Positions 16,080 to 24,544 of a DNA stretch of 64,000 nt are shown in pieces. The stretch is from the NCBI GenBank assembly GCA_016710525.1, contig JADJVQ010000019.1:51554-115553 (forward strand), written 5' to 3'. Below the pieces are notes generated by a model. The model worked only from the letters and a program-made list of their open reading frames with translations, was not told the DNA's origin and searched no databases. Position numbers and translations under genes: made by a program. Origin of the DNA: Burkholderiaceae bacterium. GTDB taxonomy: Bacteria; Pseudomonadota; Gammaproteobacteria; Burkholderiales; Burkholderiaceae_E. How positions within the stretch are numbered: the first letter of the stretch is position 1; every line of letters begins with the position of its first letter.

Positions 16080-17228
16080 TCAGAATTTGACCACATAGCC
16101 GGGGCCATCGATGGCCGGATACTGTGCGAACAGCGACTCGTCGATGTCCAGCCCGATGCCGGGCCTGTCCAGCGGCTCGACACAGCCATCGGGGCCGATC
16201 TCGAAGGTGACGCCGAACATGTCGCGCAGCGGGTTGAACCGGGACACGCAGGCTTCGAAGTAGCCGCCGTTGTCCAGTGCCGCCAGGTAGTGGATCGACA
16301 CCGCGTGGTTCAGGCCGGTGGCCGAACTGTGCGGGTGGATCGGCAGTCCCCAGGCCGAGGCGATCGCCGCGATGCGCATGCCCTCGGTGATGCCGCCGGT
16401 CTTGGACAGGTCGGGCTGCAGGATCTGCACCGCACGCTCCTCGACCAGGCGCGCGAATTCGAATCGGGTGTAGTGGTTTTCGCCGGCGGCGAGCGGCACC
16501 AGCGGCGAGATGGCCGCGCCCATCCGGTAGGCGCCGTGGTCGTTGCAGCCGAAGGGCTCTTCGAGCCAGGCGACGCGGGCCTCGGCCAGCGCCGGGATCA
16601 CGCGGCGCGCATCGGCCAGCGTGTAGTTGGTGTTGGCATCGGTGAGGATCTCGATCTCGCTGCCCAGGCCGGCACGCACCGCCTGCACGCGGGCGATGTC
16701 GTCGCGCGGGTTGTCGCCCAGGCGCAGCTTGACCGCCTTGTAGCCGCGCTCGACGTATTCGCGCGCCTCGTCGAGCAGGCTGGCCGGCTCCTGGAAGCCC
16801 ATCGAGATGCCTCCCGCGTAGGCCGGAATGCGCTTGCGGCTGCCGCCCAGCATCTGGTACAGCGGCATGTTGGCGGCCTTGCCGCGGATGTCCCACAACG
16901 CCATGTCGATGCCCGACACGGCCAGTGCCGCGCCGGCGCCCAGGCCATGGCTGGACAGCTGCATCCGGTTCACGCGGGCGAACACGCCGACCACGTCGCT
17001 GGCGTCCATGCCGGCGATCAGCGGATTCAGGGTGTTGTTGATCAGGCTCACCACCGCGCCGGGACTGCGGCCGGGGTGGGCCTCGCCATAGCCGGTCAGG
17101 CCGGCGTCGGTCTCGACCTTGACGATGATGGTGTCGCGCTTCGTCGTGGCGCCGACGCCGAGCTTGACGGTCTTGCCTTCGGGCAGGCGATACGACAGCG
17201 GAATGGCGGTGGTGCGGGTGATCTTCAT
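16080..17228 (-). CDS. Mandelate racemase/muconate lactonizing enzyme (enolase superfamily)
   Basis: This 382-aa enzyme has the enolase-superfamily layout: an N-terminal capping domain (V-K-V-E-T-D-A-G-L-T-G-Y-G-E-A) and a barrel with A-V-K-L-R-L-G (the K-x-R/K catalytic pair position), metal ligands D in L-T-D-A-N, E in W-L-E-E-P-F and E in A-A-G-E-N. A late H is in H-P-H-S-S-A-T-G. It abstracts a proton alpha to a carboxylate to racemise, dehydrate or lactonise the substrate. The ATG at 17228 has AGGACC upstream and begins directly at M-K-I-T-R; an earlier in-frame start adds a tail without homology. Substrate specificity is not deducible. It is likely co-transcribed with the Bug receptor downstream. 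Confidence 0.88.
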   Translation of the reverse strand: MKITRTTAIPLSYRLPEGKTVKLGVGATTKRDTIIVKVETDAGLTGYGEAHPGRSPGAVVSLINNTLNPLIAGMDASDVVGVFARVNRMQLSSHGLGAGAALAVSGIDMALWDIRGKAANMPLYQMLGGSRKRIPAYAGGISMGFQEPASLLDEAREYVERGYKAVKLRLGDNPRDDIARVQAVRAGLGSEIEILTDANTNYTLADARRVIPALAEARVAWLEEPFGCNDHGAYRMGAAISPLVPLAAGENHYTRFEFARLVEERAVQILQPDLSKTGGITEGMRIAAIASAWGLPIHPHSSATGLNHAVSIHYLAALDNGGYFEACVSRFNPLRDMFGVTFEIGPDGCVEPLDRPGIGLDIDESLFAQYPAIDGPGYVVKF

Positions 17229-17360
17229 CGGGGTGGTCCTGTGATCCTGCGATTCGGGGGCGGGGCCGGGATCGGCGAAAATGAACGGTGGCGGCACCCG
17301 GGTCAAGTCACTTGAACGCCGGGTTCGTCAGGAATGTTCCGCTCCATCGACCAAGGCCTC

Positions 17361-17756
17361 ATGAACACCATGAACGATTTCATTCCCCGCGTCGAACCGA
17401 CAGGCTCCCCGGGGGGCGCTCCAGGCTCGCCCGGCAAGCCGGGACTGCTCACCAAGATGGTCGGCATGCTGGCCGGTATCGCGCTGCTGATCGGTGCGGT
17501 GCTGTTCTCGGCCGTGCTGCTCGTGGTCCTGCTGGTGGTCGGCACCGTCGTGCTGGGCTGGTTCTGGTGGCATACGCGCGCTGCTCGACGCGCGCTGCGC
17601 GAACAGATGCGCGCCAGCGCGCAAGGCCAGCCCAGTGTGCAGCCCGGGCCGGTTCGGCCCATGCATGGCCCATCGTCGCCGCTGGCCCGCCGGCAGGCCG
17701 ATGTCGCCGATGCACAGATCATCCGCGAAGACACGTCCCCGCCCGGCAAGCCCTGA
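17361..17756 (+). CDS. Small membrane protein of unknown function
   Basis: This is a 131-aa protein that I do not recognise. It has a Pro/Gly-rich N-terminus, one long hydrophobic stretch of about 35 residues around 31-67 (enough for one or two membrane passes, ending W-F-W-W-H) and a hydrophilic Arg/Gln/Pro-rich tail with no signal sequence. Possible starts are 17334, 17361 and 17370; 17361 has AAGG at suitable spacing. It is divergent from the enolase-superfamily gene and is followed at once by the extreme G-rich tract. Confidence 0.5.
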   Translation: MNTMNDFIPRVEPTGSPGGAPGSPGKPGLLTKMVGMLAGIALLIGAVLFSAVLLVVLLVVGTVVLGWFWWHTRAARRALREQMRASAQGQPSVQPGPVRPMHGPSSPLARRQADVADAQIIREDTSPPGKP

Positions 17757-17770
17757 GGCCTGGTGTTGTC

Positions 17771-18159
17771 GGGGGGGGGGCCGGCGGCGGGCGGGGGGCG
17801 GGGGGGGGGGGCCGGGGGGGGGCGGGGGGCGGGGGGGGCGCGGGCGGGGCGGGCGGCGCCGCGGGGCCCGGGGGGGGGGCGGGGGGGGGGGGCGGGGCGG
17901 GGGCGGGCGGGCGCCGGGCGGCGGGGGGGGGCGCCGGGGGGCGCGGGGGGCGGGGGGGGGCGGGCGCCGGGGCGCCGCGGGGGGGGGGGGGCGGGGGGGG
18001 GGCCGCGGAGGGGGGGGCGGCCGGGGCGGGCCGCGGCGGGCGGGCGGGCGGGGGGGCGGCGGGGGGGGCGGCGGGGGCCGCGGCAGGGGGGAGGGGGGGG
18101 GGGGCGGGGGGAGGGGGCGGGGGGGGGGGCGGGGCGGGGGGGCGCGGGGCCGGGCGGCC
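17771..18159 (+). repeat. About 390-bp almost pure G/C low-complexity tract, strongly G-biased
   Basis: From 17771 to about 18159 the plus strand has no T and only four A (18009, 18085, 18092, 18112). It is dominated by runs of 8-14 G with scattered single C. It fills the gap between the small membrane protein (stop 17756) and the end of gcdH (18187). No real coding frame is possible: the open frames encode only Gly/Arg/Ala. It could be a sequencing artefact such as dark-base G calls past a strong terminator hairpin, or a real G-quadruplex-forming repeat. There is no gene in this interval. Confidence 0.9.
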
Positions 18160-18186
18160 AGGCGCGATGGCCGGATGGGGTTCAGA

Positions 18187-19392
18187 TCAGAAGAAGGCCT
18201 GGATACCGGTCTGGGCGCGACCGAGGATCAGCGCATGGATGTCGTGCGTGCCCTCGTAGGTATTGACCACTTCGAGGTTGACCATGTGGCGGGCCACGCC
18301 GAACTCGTCGCTGATGCCGTTGCCGCCCATCATGTCGCGCGCCAGGCGGGCGATATCGAGGCTCTTGCCGCAGGAGTTGCGCTTCATGATCGAGGTGATC
18401 TCGACCGCGGCGGTGCCTTCGTCCTTCATGCGGCCCAGGCGCAGGCAGCCCTGCAGGCCGAGCGTGATCTCGGTCTGCATGTCGGCCAGCTTCTTCTGGA
18501 TGAGCTGATTGGCGGCCAGCGGACGGCCGAACTGATGGCGGTCGAGCACGTACTGTCGGGCCCGGTGCCAGCAGTCCTCGGCAGCCCCCAAGGCCCCCCA
18601 GGCGATGCCGTATCGGGCGCTGTTCAGGCAGGTGAACGGACCCTTCAGACCTTCGACATGGGGCAGCATCTGGGACTCGGGAATGGCCACCGAGTCCATC
18701 ACGATCTCGCCGGTGATCGAGGCGCGCAGCCCGACCTTGCCCTTGATCGCGGGGGCGCTCAGCCCCTTCATGCCCTTTTCGAGGATGAAGCCCTTGATGC
18801 GCCCGTCATAGTCGCCGCCCTGGCACTTGGCCCAGACGACGAAGACATCGGCGATCGGGCTGTTGGAGATCCACATCTTGCTGCCGGTGAGCTCGTAGCC
18901 GCCATCGACAGCCTTGGCGCGGGTCACCATGCTGCCGGGATCGGAGCCATGGTTGGGCTCGGTCAGGCCGAAGCAGCCGATCCATTCGCCGCTGGCCAGC
19001 TTGGGCAGGTACTTGCGGCGGTGCTCTTCGGTGCCGAAGTCGTGGATCGGCAGCATCACCAGCGAGCTCTGCACGCTCATCATCGAGCGGTAGCCGGAGT
19101 CGACCCGCTCGACCTCGCGGGCGATCAGGCCGTAGCTGACGTAGTTCAGGCCCGGGCCGCCGTACTGCTCGGGAATGGTCGGGCCCAGCAGGCCGAGTGC
19201 GCCCATCTCGCGAAAGATCGAGGCGTCGGTCTGTTCGTGGCGGAAGGCCTCGGTGACGCGCGGCAGGAGCTTTTCCTGGCAGTACGCGTACGCGGCTTCA
19301 CGCACCATGCGCTCGTCCTCGGTGAGCTGCTGGTCCAGCAGCAATGGGTCTTCCCACTTGAAAACGGCCTTGGCGGACGGATCTGAACTCAT
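18187..19392 (-). CDS. gcdH: Glutaryl-CoA dehydrogenase
   Basis: This 401-aa acyl-CoA dehydrogenase oxidises and decarboxylates glutaryl-CoA to crotonyl-CoA with FAD, in lysine, tryptophan and aromatic breakdown. Recognisable GcdH segments are F-K-W-E-D-P-L at the N-terminus, G-C-F-G-L-T-E-P-N-H-G-S-D-P, W-I-S-N-S-P-I-A-D, and A-R-Y-G-I-A-W-G-A-L-G-A. The catalytic base is the Glu in N-T-Y-E-G-T-H-D-I-H, followed by L-I-L-G-R-A-Q-T-G. The length is typical. It lies downstream of the kynU-kynA pair on the same strand with a 73-bp gap, so it may be read through from them. The subgroup assignment is strong because of the E-G-T-H-D-I-H-A-L-I-L-G-R pattern. Confidence 0.94.
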   Translation of the reverse strand: MSSDPSAKAVFKWEDPLLLDQQLTEDERMVREAAYAYCQEKLLPRVTEAFRHEQTDASIFREMGALGLLGPTIPEQYGGPGLNYVSYGLIAREVERVDSGYRSMMSVQSSLVMLPIHDFGTEEHRRKYLPKLASGEWIGCFGLTEPNHGSDPGSMVTRAKAVDGGYELTGSKMWISNSPIADVFVVWAKCQGGDYDGRIKGFILEKGMKGLSAPAIKGKVGLRASITGEIVMDSVAIPESQMLPHVEGLKGPFTCLNSARYGIAWGALGAAEDCWHRARQYVLDRHQFGRPLAANQLIQKKLADMQTEITLGLQGCLRLGRMKDEGTAAVEITSIMKRNSCGKSLDIARLARDMMGGNGISDEFGVARHMVNLEVVNTYEGTHDIHALILGRAQTGIQAFF

Positions 19393-19465
19393 GGAGCGCT
19401 CTCTTTGAAAATCGTGGCGAAACCGGGATTTTACGCGGCTCCGGGCCCCGGGTCCGCGGACACCG

Positions 19466-20293
19466 CTACAGGCCGGTCCTGACGGTCCACAGCTCCGGGA
19501 ACAGCACGACGTCGAGCATGCGCCGCAGGTAGGACACGCCGGCGGTGCCGCCGGTGCCGCGCTTGAAGCCGATCACCCGCTCCACGGTGGTGACATGCCG
19601 GAAGCGCCACTGGCGAAATGCGTCTTCCAGGTCGATCAGATCCTCGGCCAGCTCGTAGAGCTCCCAATGGTCGCGCGGGGCCTGGTAGACCGCCTGCCAG
19701 GCGGCCTCGACGCTGGCGTGCGGCTCGCGCGGCTGCGACGGATCGCGTGCCAGATGGGAGGCCGCGATGTCGAATCCGCGGCGGGCGAGCAGGGCGATCG
19801 CCTCGTCGTACAACGACGGTTCGTGCAATGCGGCAAGGACTTTGTCGTGCAGGTCGGGGCGATGGGCGTGGGCCTGCACCATGACCGGATTCTTGTTGCC
19901 CAGCATGAATTCGATCATCCGGTACTGCCAGCTCTGAAAGCCCGACGACGCGCCGAGGTAGGGGCGGATGGCCGAATACTCGGACGGCGTCATCGTCGCC
20001 AGCACGCTCCAGGCGTGTACCAGCTGCTCGAGCACGCGCGACACCCGCGCCAGCATCTTGAAAGCCGGCGGCAGTTCGTCGGCGGCGATCGCGGCACGCG
20101 CGCCCGCCAGCTCGTGCAGCGCCAGCTTCATCCACAGTTCGCTGGTCTGGTGCTGGACGATGAACAGCATCTCGTTGGGATCCGGCGAGCGGGGATGCTG
20201 CGCCCCCAGCACGCGGTCCAGGTCGAGGTAGTCGCTATAGCTCATGGTCGCGCGGAAGTCAAGGCGCGCGCCTTCGAAAGTGTCGTCGGCCAT
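19466..20293 (-). CDS. kynA: Tryptophan 2,3-dioxygenase
   Basis: This 275-aa heme enzyme opens the indole ring of L-tryptophan to N-formylkynurenine, the first step of the kynurenine pathway. Family marks are M-S-Y-S-D-Y-L-D-L-D, H-P-R-S-P-D-P-N-E-M-L-F-I-V-Q-H-Q-T-S-E-L-W (the histidine of H-Q-T-S-E-L-W is in the active site), G-A-S-S-G-F-Q-S-W-Q-Y-R near residue 115, and the heme-ligand His region F-R-H-V-T-T-V-E-R. G-F-K-R-G-T-G-G-T-A-G-V-S-Y-L closes the fold. It starts 15 bp after kynU stops, forming a kynU-kynA operon. No kynB formamidase is adjacent. Confidence 0.95.
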   Translation of the reverse strand: MADDTFEGARLDFRATMSYSDYLDLDRVLGAQHPRSPDPNEMLFIVQHQTSELWMKLALHELAGARAAIAADELPPAFKMLARVSRVLEQLVHAWSVLATMTPSEYSAIRPYLGASSGFQSWQYRMIEFMLGNKNPVMVQAHAHRPDLHDKVLAALHEPSLYDEAIALLARRGFDIAASHLARDPSQPREPHASVEAAWQAVYQAPRDHWELYELAEDLIDLEDAFRQWRFRHVTTVERVIGFKRGTGGTAGVSYLRRMLDVVLFPELWTVRTGL

Positions 20294-20308
20294 GTCGGCG
20301 CTCCGTGC

Positions 20309-21574
20309 TCAGGTCACCGCTTTGCGGCTCATGAATCGGGCCTCGCGCCATTGGCCGGTGTCGAGCACCTGGCCCAGGTGCTCGACGGCATCCCAGACAT
20401 CGGTCGCGCGCAGGTAGGCGGGCGCCAGGCCGAACCGCAGGATGTCGGGCGCGCGGAAATCACCGATCACGCCGCGGGCGATCAGCGCCTGAATCACCGC
20501 GTATCCCATCTGAGGGTCGCCGATCGCGTAGCTGACCTGGCTGCCGCGCTGCTCGTGCGCGCGCGGGGTGATCAGGCGCAGCGGGTGATCCGCGCAGCGC
20601 GCGGCGACCCGCTCGATGAACAGGTCGCCCAGCTGCAGGGATTTCCGGCGCAAGGCAGGCAGGCCGCCCGCTGACTCGGCCAGCAGCAGCGTGTCGACAC
20701 CGGACTCGAGCGCGGTCATCGAGAGCACCGGCGCGGTGCCGCATTGCAGGCGCGCGATGCCGGGCGCCGGCCGGTAGCCGGTCTCGAATGCGAAAGGGCT
20801 GGCGTGGCCGAGCCAGCCCGACAGCGGCTGGTCGAAGTTCTCCTGCAGCGCGCGGGCCACGAAGGCGAAGGCCGGCGCGCCGGGTCCGCCATTGAGGTAC
20901 TTGTAACCGCAGCCGACCGCCAGGTCGGCCCCGGTGCCATTGAGGTCGACCGCCAGCGCGCCCGCCGAATGGGCCAGGTCCCAGAGCATCAATGCGCCGG
21001 CGCGGTGCGCCAGCGCGGTCACTGCGGCCATGTCCAGGCAGGAACCGCTGCGGTAGTCGACCTGGGTCAGCATCACCACCGCGGTGTGTTCGTCGATCGC
21101 GTCGGCGATGCGCTCGCGTTCGACCAGCCGCAGTTCGTGGCCGGCGCCCTGCAGCGATGCCAGACCCTGGGCGATGTACAGGTCGGTGGGAAAATTGCCG
21201 GTTTCGCTGACGATCACCCGCCGTTGCGGGCGCAGGGCCAGCGCGCCGGCCAGCAGCTTGAACAGATTGACCGACGTCGAGTCGACAGCGATCACTTCGT
21301 CGGCCTGTGCGCCGATCAGCCGCGCGATCTTGCCGCCGATGCGCTGGGGCAGGTCGATCCAGCCGGCGTCGTTCCAGCTGGTGATCAGACCCTGTCCCCA
21401 TTCGCGTTCCATCGCCTGCAGCACTCGCGCGCGGGTGGCGCGGGGCAGCGGCCCGAGTGAATTGCCGTCGAGGTAGATCACGCCCTCGGGCAGCTCGAAC
21501 GCATCGCGCAATGCGGCCAGCGGATCGGCCTTGTCGCGCGCCGCGCAGGCATCCCTGGAGATGGGAGAGGTCAT
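20309..21574 (-). CDS. kynU: Kynureninase
   Basis: A 421-aa PLP enzyme that cleaves kynurenine to anthranilate and alanine. Visible marks are Y-L-D-G-N-S-L-G-P-L-P near residue 32, S-E-T-G-N-F-P-T-D-L-Y, L-W-D-L-A-H-S-A-G-A and the PLP lysine in G-C-G-Y-K-Y-L-N-G-G-P-G-A-P. The frame is open up to 21763, but the extra 63 residues are not kynureninase-like. The ATG at 21574 has AAGG at suitable spacing and starts directly before the family core. It is the first gene of kynU-kynA, and its upstream region carries a promoter overlapped by two inverted repeats. The anthranilate produced could feed the CoA pathway at 1-7813. Confidence 0.95.
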   Translation of the reverse strand: MTSPISRDACAARDKADPLAALRDAFELPEGVIYLDGNSLGPLPRATRARVLQAMEREWGQGLITSWNDAGWIDLPQRIGGKIARLIGAQADEVIAVDSTSVNLFKLLAGALALRPQRRVIVSETGNFPTDLYIAQGLASLQGAGHELRLVERERIADAIDEHTAVVMLTQVDYRSGSCLDMAAVTALAHRAGALMLWDLAHSAGALAVDLNGTGADLAVGCGYKYLNGGPGAPAFAFVARALQENFDQPLSGWLGHASPFAFETGYRPAPGIARLQCGTAPVLSMTALESGVDTLLLAESAGGLPALRRKSLQLGDLFIERVAARCADHPLRLITPRAHEQRGSQVSYAIGDPQMGYAVIQALIARGVIGDFRAPDILRFGLAPAYLRATDVWDAVEHLGQVLDTGQWREARFMSRKAVT

Positions 21575-21661
21575 TCGGAGCCTTTTCACGGGTTTCCAGG
21601 GCACGGCCCGCGGATCGACCGGCGACGACTTGCGGGATGTTCGATTTTCGGGACCGAAGAT

Positions 21662-21692
21662 TACTTTAGCTCTAAAGTACTTGTCCGACAAG
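21662..21692 (-). promoter_or_regulatory. kynU promoter with two overlapping operator-like inverted repeats
   Basis: On the minus strand TTGTCG (-35, 21686-21691) and TAAAGT (-10, 21663-21668) are separated by exactly 17 bp. The -10 lies in a perfect inverted repeat, TACTTTAG-CT-CTAAAGTA (21662-21679, 8-bp arms). The -35 lies in a second one, CTTGTC-C-GACAAG (21680-21692, 6-bp arms). The first looks like a MarR-type operator. The second fits the T-x-G-T-x3-A-C-x-A pattern of FadR-type GntR regulators. The kynU start is about 90 nt downstream. Neither regulator is encoded nearby. Confidence 0.6.
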
Positions 21693-21792
21693 GCGGCGCG
21701 CCGGGTCACGACAGCACGGGCAGCGATGTCATGGCCACCGGCCGCGGCCGACTGATGCATCATTCAATGCTGGTCCCTGAGGAGTTGATCGC

Positions 21793-22332
21793 ATGAGAAC
21801 AGAAGTGGCGGTGCTGGGCGGCGGGTGTTTCTGGTGCCTGGAAGCGGTGTACCTCGATGTCGAAGGGGTTCAGGCGGTGGAGTCCGGCTATGCGGGCGGA
21901 TCGGTCGTCGATCCCTCCTACGAGCAGGTCTGCAATGGCGACACCGGTCATGCCGAGGTCGTGAAGGTGAGTTTCGATGCCGACACGATCAGCTTTCGCG
22001 AGATCCTGGGCATCTTCTTCGGCATCCATGATCCGACCACGCTGAACCGGCAGGGGGCCGACATCGGCACGCAGTACCGCTCGGTCATTTTTTTCGTCGA
22101 TGACACGCAGCGGGCCCAGGCTCAGGCCCTGATCGACGAGCTTGCCCGCGGCGACATCTTCGATCGCCCGATCGTCACCCAGCTGGCGCCGCTGCCCGAC
22201 TACTACCCGGCGGAGGCCTACCACCAGCGGTACTTCGAGCGGCACCCTTACCAGGGCTATTGCATGGCGGTGGTCGGTCCCAAGGTGGCCAAGTTCCGAA
22301 AGCAGTTCGCGAGCAAGCTTCGACGCGCCTGA
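21793..22332 (+). CDS. msrA: Peptide-methionine (S)-S-oxide reductase
   Basis: This 179-aa enzyme reduces methionine-S-sulfoxide in proteins or free form. The catalytic motif G-C-F-W-C is at residues 11-15, with Cys12 as nucleophile. Other family segments are E-S-G-Y-A-G-G, Y-E-Q-V-C-N-G-D-T-G-H-A-E, H-D-P-T-T-L-N-R-Q-G-A-D-I-G-T-Q-Y-R-S and, at the end, Q-G-Y-C, a likely resolving cysteine. No signal peptide is present, so it acts in the cytoplasm. It is divergent from kynU. The ATG at 21793 follows GAGGAG at good spacing. Confidence 0.95.
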   Translation: MRTEVAVLGGGCFWCLEAVYLDVEGVQAVESGYAGGSVVDPSYEQVCNGDTGHAEVVKVSFDADTISFREILGIFFGIHDPTTLNRQGADIGTQYRSVIFFVDDTQRAQAQALIDELARGDIFDRPIVTQLAPLPDYYPAEAYHQRYFERHPYQGYCMAVVGPKVAKFRKQFASKLRRA

Positions 22333-22340
22333 GCGAATCC

Positions 22341-22372
22341 GCCGGGTGCGCGGGCCGGTGCGTGCGCCCGGC
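22341..22372. terminator. Strong GC hairpin between convergent msrA and GGDEF genes
   Basis: A 12-bp stem with two G-T wobbles (arms 22341-22352 and 22361-22372, 8-nt loop) fills the gap between the two convergent stops. There is no T-tract on either side, so it is not a classic intrinsic terminator. It could still block read-through or protect both 3' ends. Confidence 0.4.
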
Positions 22373-22375
22373 TGC

Positions 22376-23611
22376 TCAGTCGGCGCAGCAGACCCGGTTG
22401 CGCCCGGCTTCCTTGGCCCGGTACAGAGCCGTGTCGGCACGCGCGAGCGCCGATTCGAACGATTCGCCCCCGGTGACGATGGCGACCCCGAACGAAGCCG
22501 AGATGTGTCCGGCCGACGGATCGGCTGAGGCGCTGTCTGGCGGCAGCATGATGGAGCCGTTCAGCGTCGAGCGCAGCCGCTCGGTCAGCGCGAGCGCAAG
22601 GGCGCGATCGGTGGCGGGCATCAGCAGCACGAACTCTTCGCCGCCCCATCGAGCGAGCCGGTCGGTGGTCCGGATGTTGGCGCGCAGCAGCGCGGCGGTG
22701 CGACGCAGCACCTCGTCGCCCACCTGGTGGCCATAACGGTCGTTGACGCGCTTGAACTGGTCCAGGTCGATCAGGACCACGGCAGCGGTGGCCGGGTGCC
22801 CGTCGCTCGCGCTGATTTCTCCGGGCAGCTGATCCAGAAAAGCCCGCCGGTTCATGACATCGGTGAGCAGGTCGTGCGAGGCCAGGTGAGTCGCCTGGGC
22901 CAGGGCCGAGTTGAGCTGGCGATTGGTCGACGCAAGAGCCGCCCGCTGGTCCAGTTCGCGCCGATGCAGCAGCGACAGTTCAGCGAGCAGCGCCTGGTTC
23001 TCCAGAGCCGAGACCAGGCTGTCGCGGATCTGCTGGCACAGACGCAGGCCATAGAACGTCACGATCGTGCCGTAGGTGAGCGCGCCGCCCAGCAGGATCG
23101 GCGTCTGCGGATCGCTGCTGTCGATCAGGCGGGCGACGATCGGAACCCAGAACCCGGCCATGAATTTCAGCAGGGCACCGCGGGTGGGTGCCGTGACATG
23201 AATCATCACGCCCACGATCGCCACCTGCGCAACGACCATGAACTGCCCGGAGGGCGTGCCGATGAGCGGCTCGGGCGGCAGCCAGGCAAACAGCCCCCAG
23301 CTGATTCCCGAAACCAGCAGGCCATTTTCGAGGCGCGCCAGCAGGCCCTTGCCGAGTGCTTCGCTCGCGCCCAGCGACAGAACCCGAGCCGACACCCGGT
23401 GATTGTGGAACAGCGCGCCCAGTCGCAGCAGCACCAGCAGCGCGAGCAACCCCGCGGGCTGGCCAGGCAGCTGCGAGAGCGCGACCAGCGCGATGCCCGC
23501 GAGCGCCGGCATGATCGCCGCCTGATCGCGCCGGGCGAGCAGCTGCAATTGCGCCGCTTCGATGCTGCCGCTGGGCAGCACGGGTTTGACGGGCAGGGAA
23601 GTGTCCGTCAT
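22376..23611 (-). CDS. Membrane-bound diguanylate cyclase (GGDEF domain)
   Basis: This protein of about 411 aa has several N-terminal hydrophobic segments (for example I-M-P-A-L-A-G-I-A-L-V-A-L, and L-L-A-L-L-V-L-L-R-L-G-A-L), a short coiled linker with Q-A-L-L-A-E-L-S-L-L-H-R-R-E, and a C-terminal GGDEF domain. The active motif is G-G-E-E-F, five residues after an R-T-T-D product-inhibition (I-site) motif, so it should make cyclic di-GMP and be feedback regulated. D-L-L-T-D-V-M-N-R-R-A and D-L-D-Q-F-K-R-V-N-D also fit. The frame extends to a GTG at 23662 abutting the Sel1 gene stop (TGAGTG), so a coupled longer start is possible; ATG 23611 is preferred. Confidence 0.92.
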   Translation of the reverse strand: MTDTSLPVKPVLPSGSIEAAQLQLLARRDQAAIMPALAGIALVALSQLPGQPAGLLALLVLLRLGALFHNHRVSARVLSLGASEALGKGLLARLENGLLVSGISWGLFAWLPPEPLIGTPSGQFMVVAQVAIVGVMIHVTAPTRGALLKFMAGFWVPIVARLIDSSDPQTPILLGGALTYGTIVTFYGLRLCQQIRDSLVSALENQALLAELSLLHRRELDQRAALASTNRQLNSALAQATHLASHDLLTDVMNRRAFLDQLPGEISASDGHPATAAVVLIDLDQFKRVNDRYGHQVGDEVLRRTAALLRANIRTTDRLARWGGEEFVLLMPATDRALALALTERLRSTLNGSIMLPPDSASADPSAGHISASFGVAIVTGGESFESALARADTALYRAKEAGRNRVCCAD

Positions 23612-23662
23612 GGCGGGCTGACTCTCCGAAGGGGGCCGATGCGAAGGCAGGCGGTACAGCAC

Positions 23663-24544
23663 TCATCCGAGCCGGGGCGAGCGACTATGCGCAGGCCGGG
23701 CACTGAAGGAGGTCGGCAGGCCCCGACAGACCCGCGCGAGGCCTGGCCAGGGGAAGCGCGGTGCCGTCCTCGAGGGCCCTGGCGGGCTCACCCGGCAGGC
23801 CGACGGCGGGCGGGACTGGCGGGCGATGCGCTCGGCCAGTGCGCGAGCCTGCCCTTGGGCGGCGACATCGCCCTGGCGGCCGGCCGCGCTGTACCACCGC
23901 AGGGCGGCGTCGAGGTCGGTATCGACGCCCAGCCCGGTGGCATACATCGAGGCCAGCACGTACTGCGCTGCCACGTCCCCGCCATCGGCGGCCCGTTCGT
24001 ACCAGCGTGCGGCCTGGGCATAGTCCTGCGGCGTGCCGCGGCCCAGGTAATGCTGCGTCGCCAGCGCGAGTGCCGCATCGACGTGACCCTGATCGGCGGC
24101 ACGCTGATTCCAGGCCAGCGCCGCGGTCAGCGAGCGGGCGACGAAGCGGCCGTTCTCGTGCAGGCTCGCCAGCATGAATTGAGCCGGCGCAAAACCGGCC
24201 TGAGCGCTGGCGCGCAGCAGCGCCAGAGCGCGGGTCAGCGAAGGGCGGCGGCTCTCGTCGCGCAGGCGGATGACCGCCAGGTTGTACTGGGCGGAGGCGT
24301 CGCCGGCGTGCGCCGCCCGCCCATAGGCTGCGAGGGCGCGCTCCATGTCGTCGCGCTCGTAGGCATCGAAGCCCTCCTGATTCCAGCGCTGGATCTGATC
24401 GCGCAGCGGCGCCTTCGCGGGTTTGTGGCCCGATGGGGGCTGAGCCGAGCCTGCGGACGGCGCCGACGCGGCCGGGCAGGCGAACTGCACCATCAGCGCG
24501 AACAGCGCTGTCAGACAGAGCCGCTTCTTGAGAATTCCCGACAT
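23663..24544 (-). CDS. Sel1-repeat (TPR-like) secreted protein
   Basis: A 293-aa protein with a signal peptide (L-T-A-L-F-A-L-M-V-Q-F-A-C, then P-A-A-S-A) and about five Sel1-like repeats over residues 55-235, for example G-D-A-S-A-Q-Y-N-L-A, G-F-A-P-A-Q-F-M-L-A, G-H-V-D-A-A-L-A-L-A and G-D-V-A-A-Q-Y-V-L-A. Such repeats mediate protein contacts in the periplasm or envelope. The last 60 residues are Arg/Pro/Ser-rich and unlike the repeats. Its stop abuts the reading frame of the GGDEF gene, so the pair may be linked in signalling. The start codon lies one base after a perfect 14-bp palindrome. Confidence 0.82.
   Translation of the reverse strand: MSGILKKRLCLTALFALMVQFACPAASAPSAGSAQPPSGHKPAKAPLRDQIQRWNQEGFDAYERDDMERALAAYGRAAHAGDASAQYNLAVIRLRDESRRPSLTRALALLRASAQAGFAPAQFMLASLHENGRFVARSLTAALAWNQRAADQGHVDAALALATQHYLGRGTPQDYAQAARWYERAADGGDVAAQYVLASMYATGLGVDTDLDAALRWYSAAGRQGDVAAQGQARALAERIARQSRPPSACRVSPPGPSRTAPRFPWPGLARVCRGLPTSFSARPAHSRSPRLG

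Noticed and set aside
17763..18266. Gly/Arg-rich open frames in the G tract.
   Set aside because: They exist only because the tract has no T and almost no A, hence no stop codons; no start signal or domain is present.
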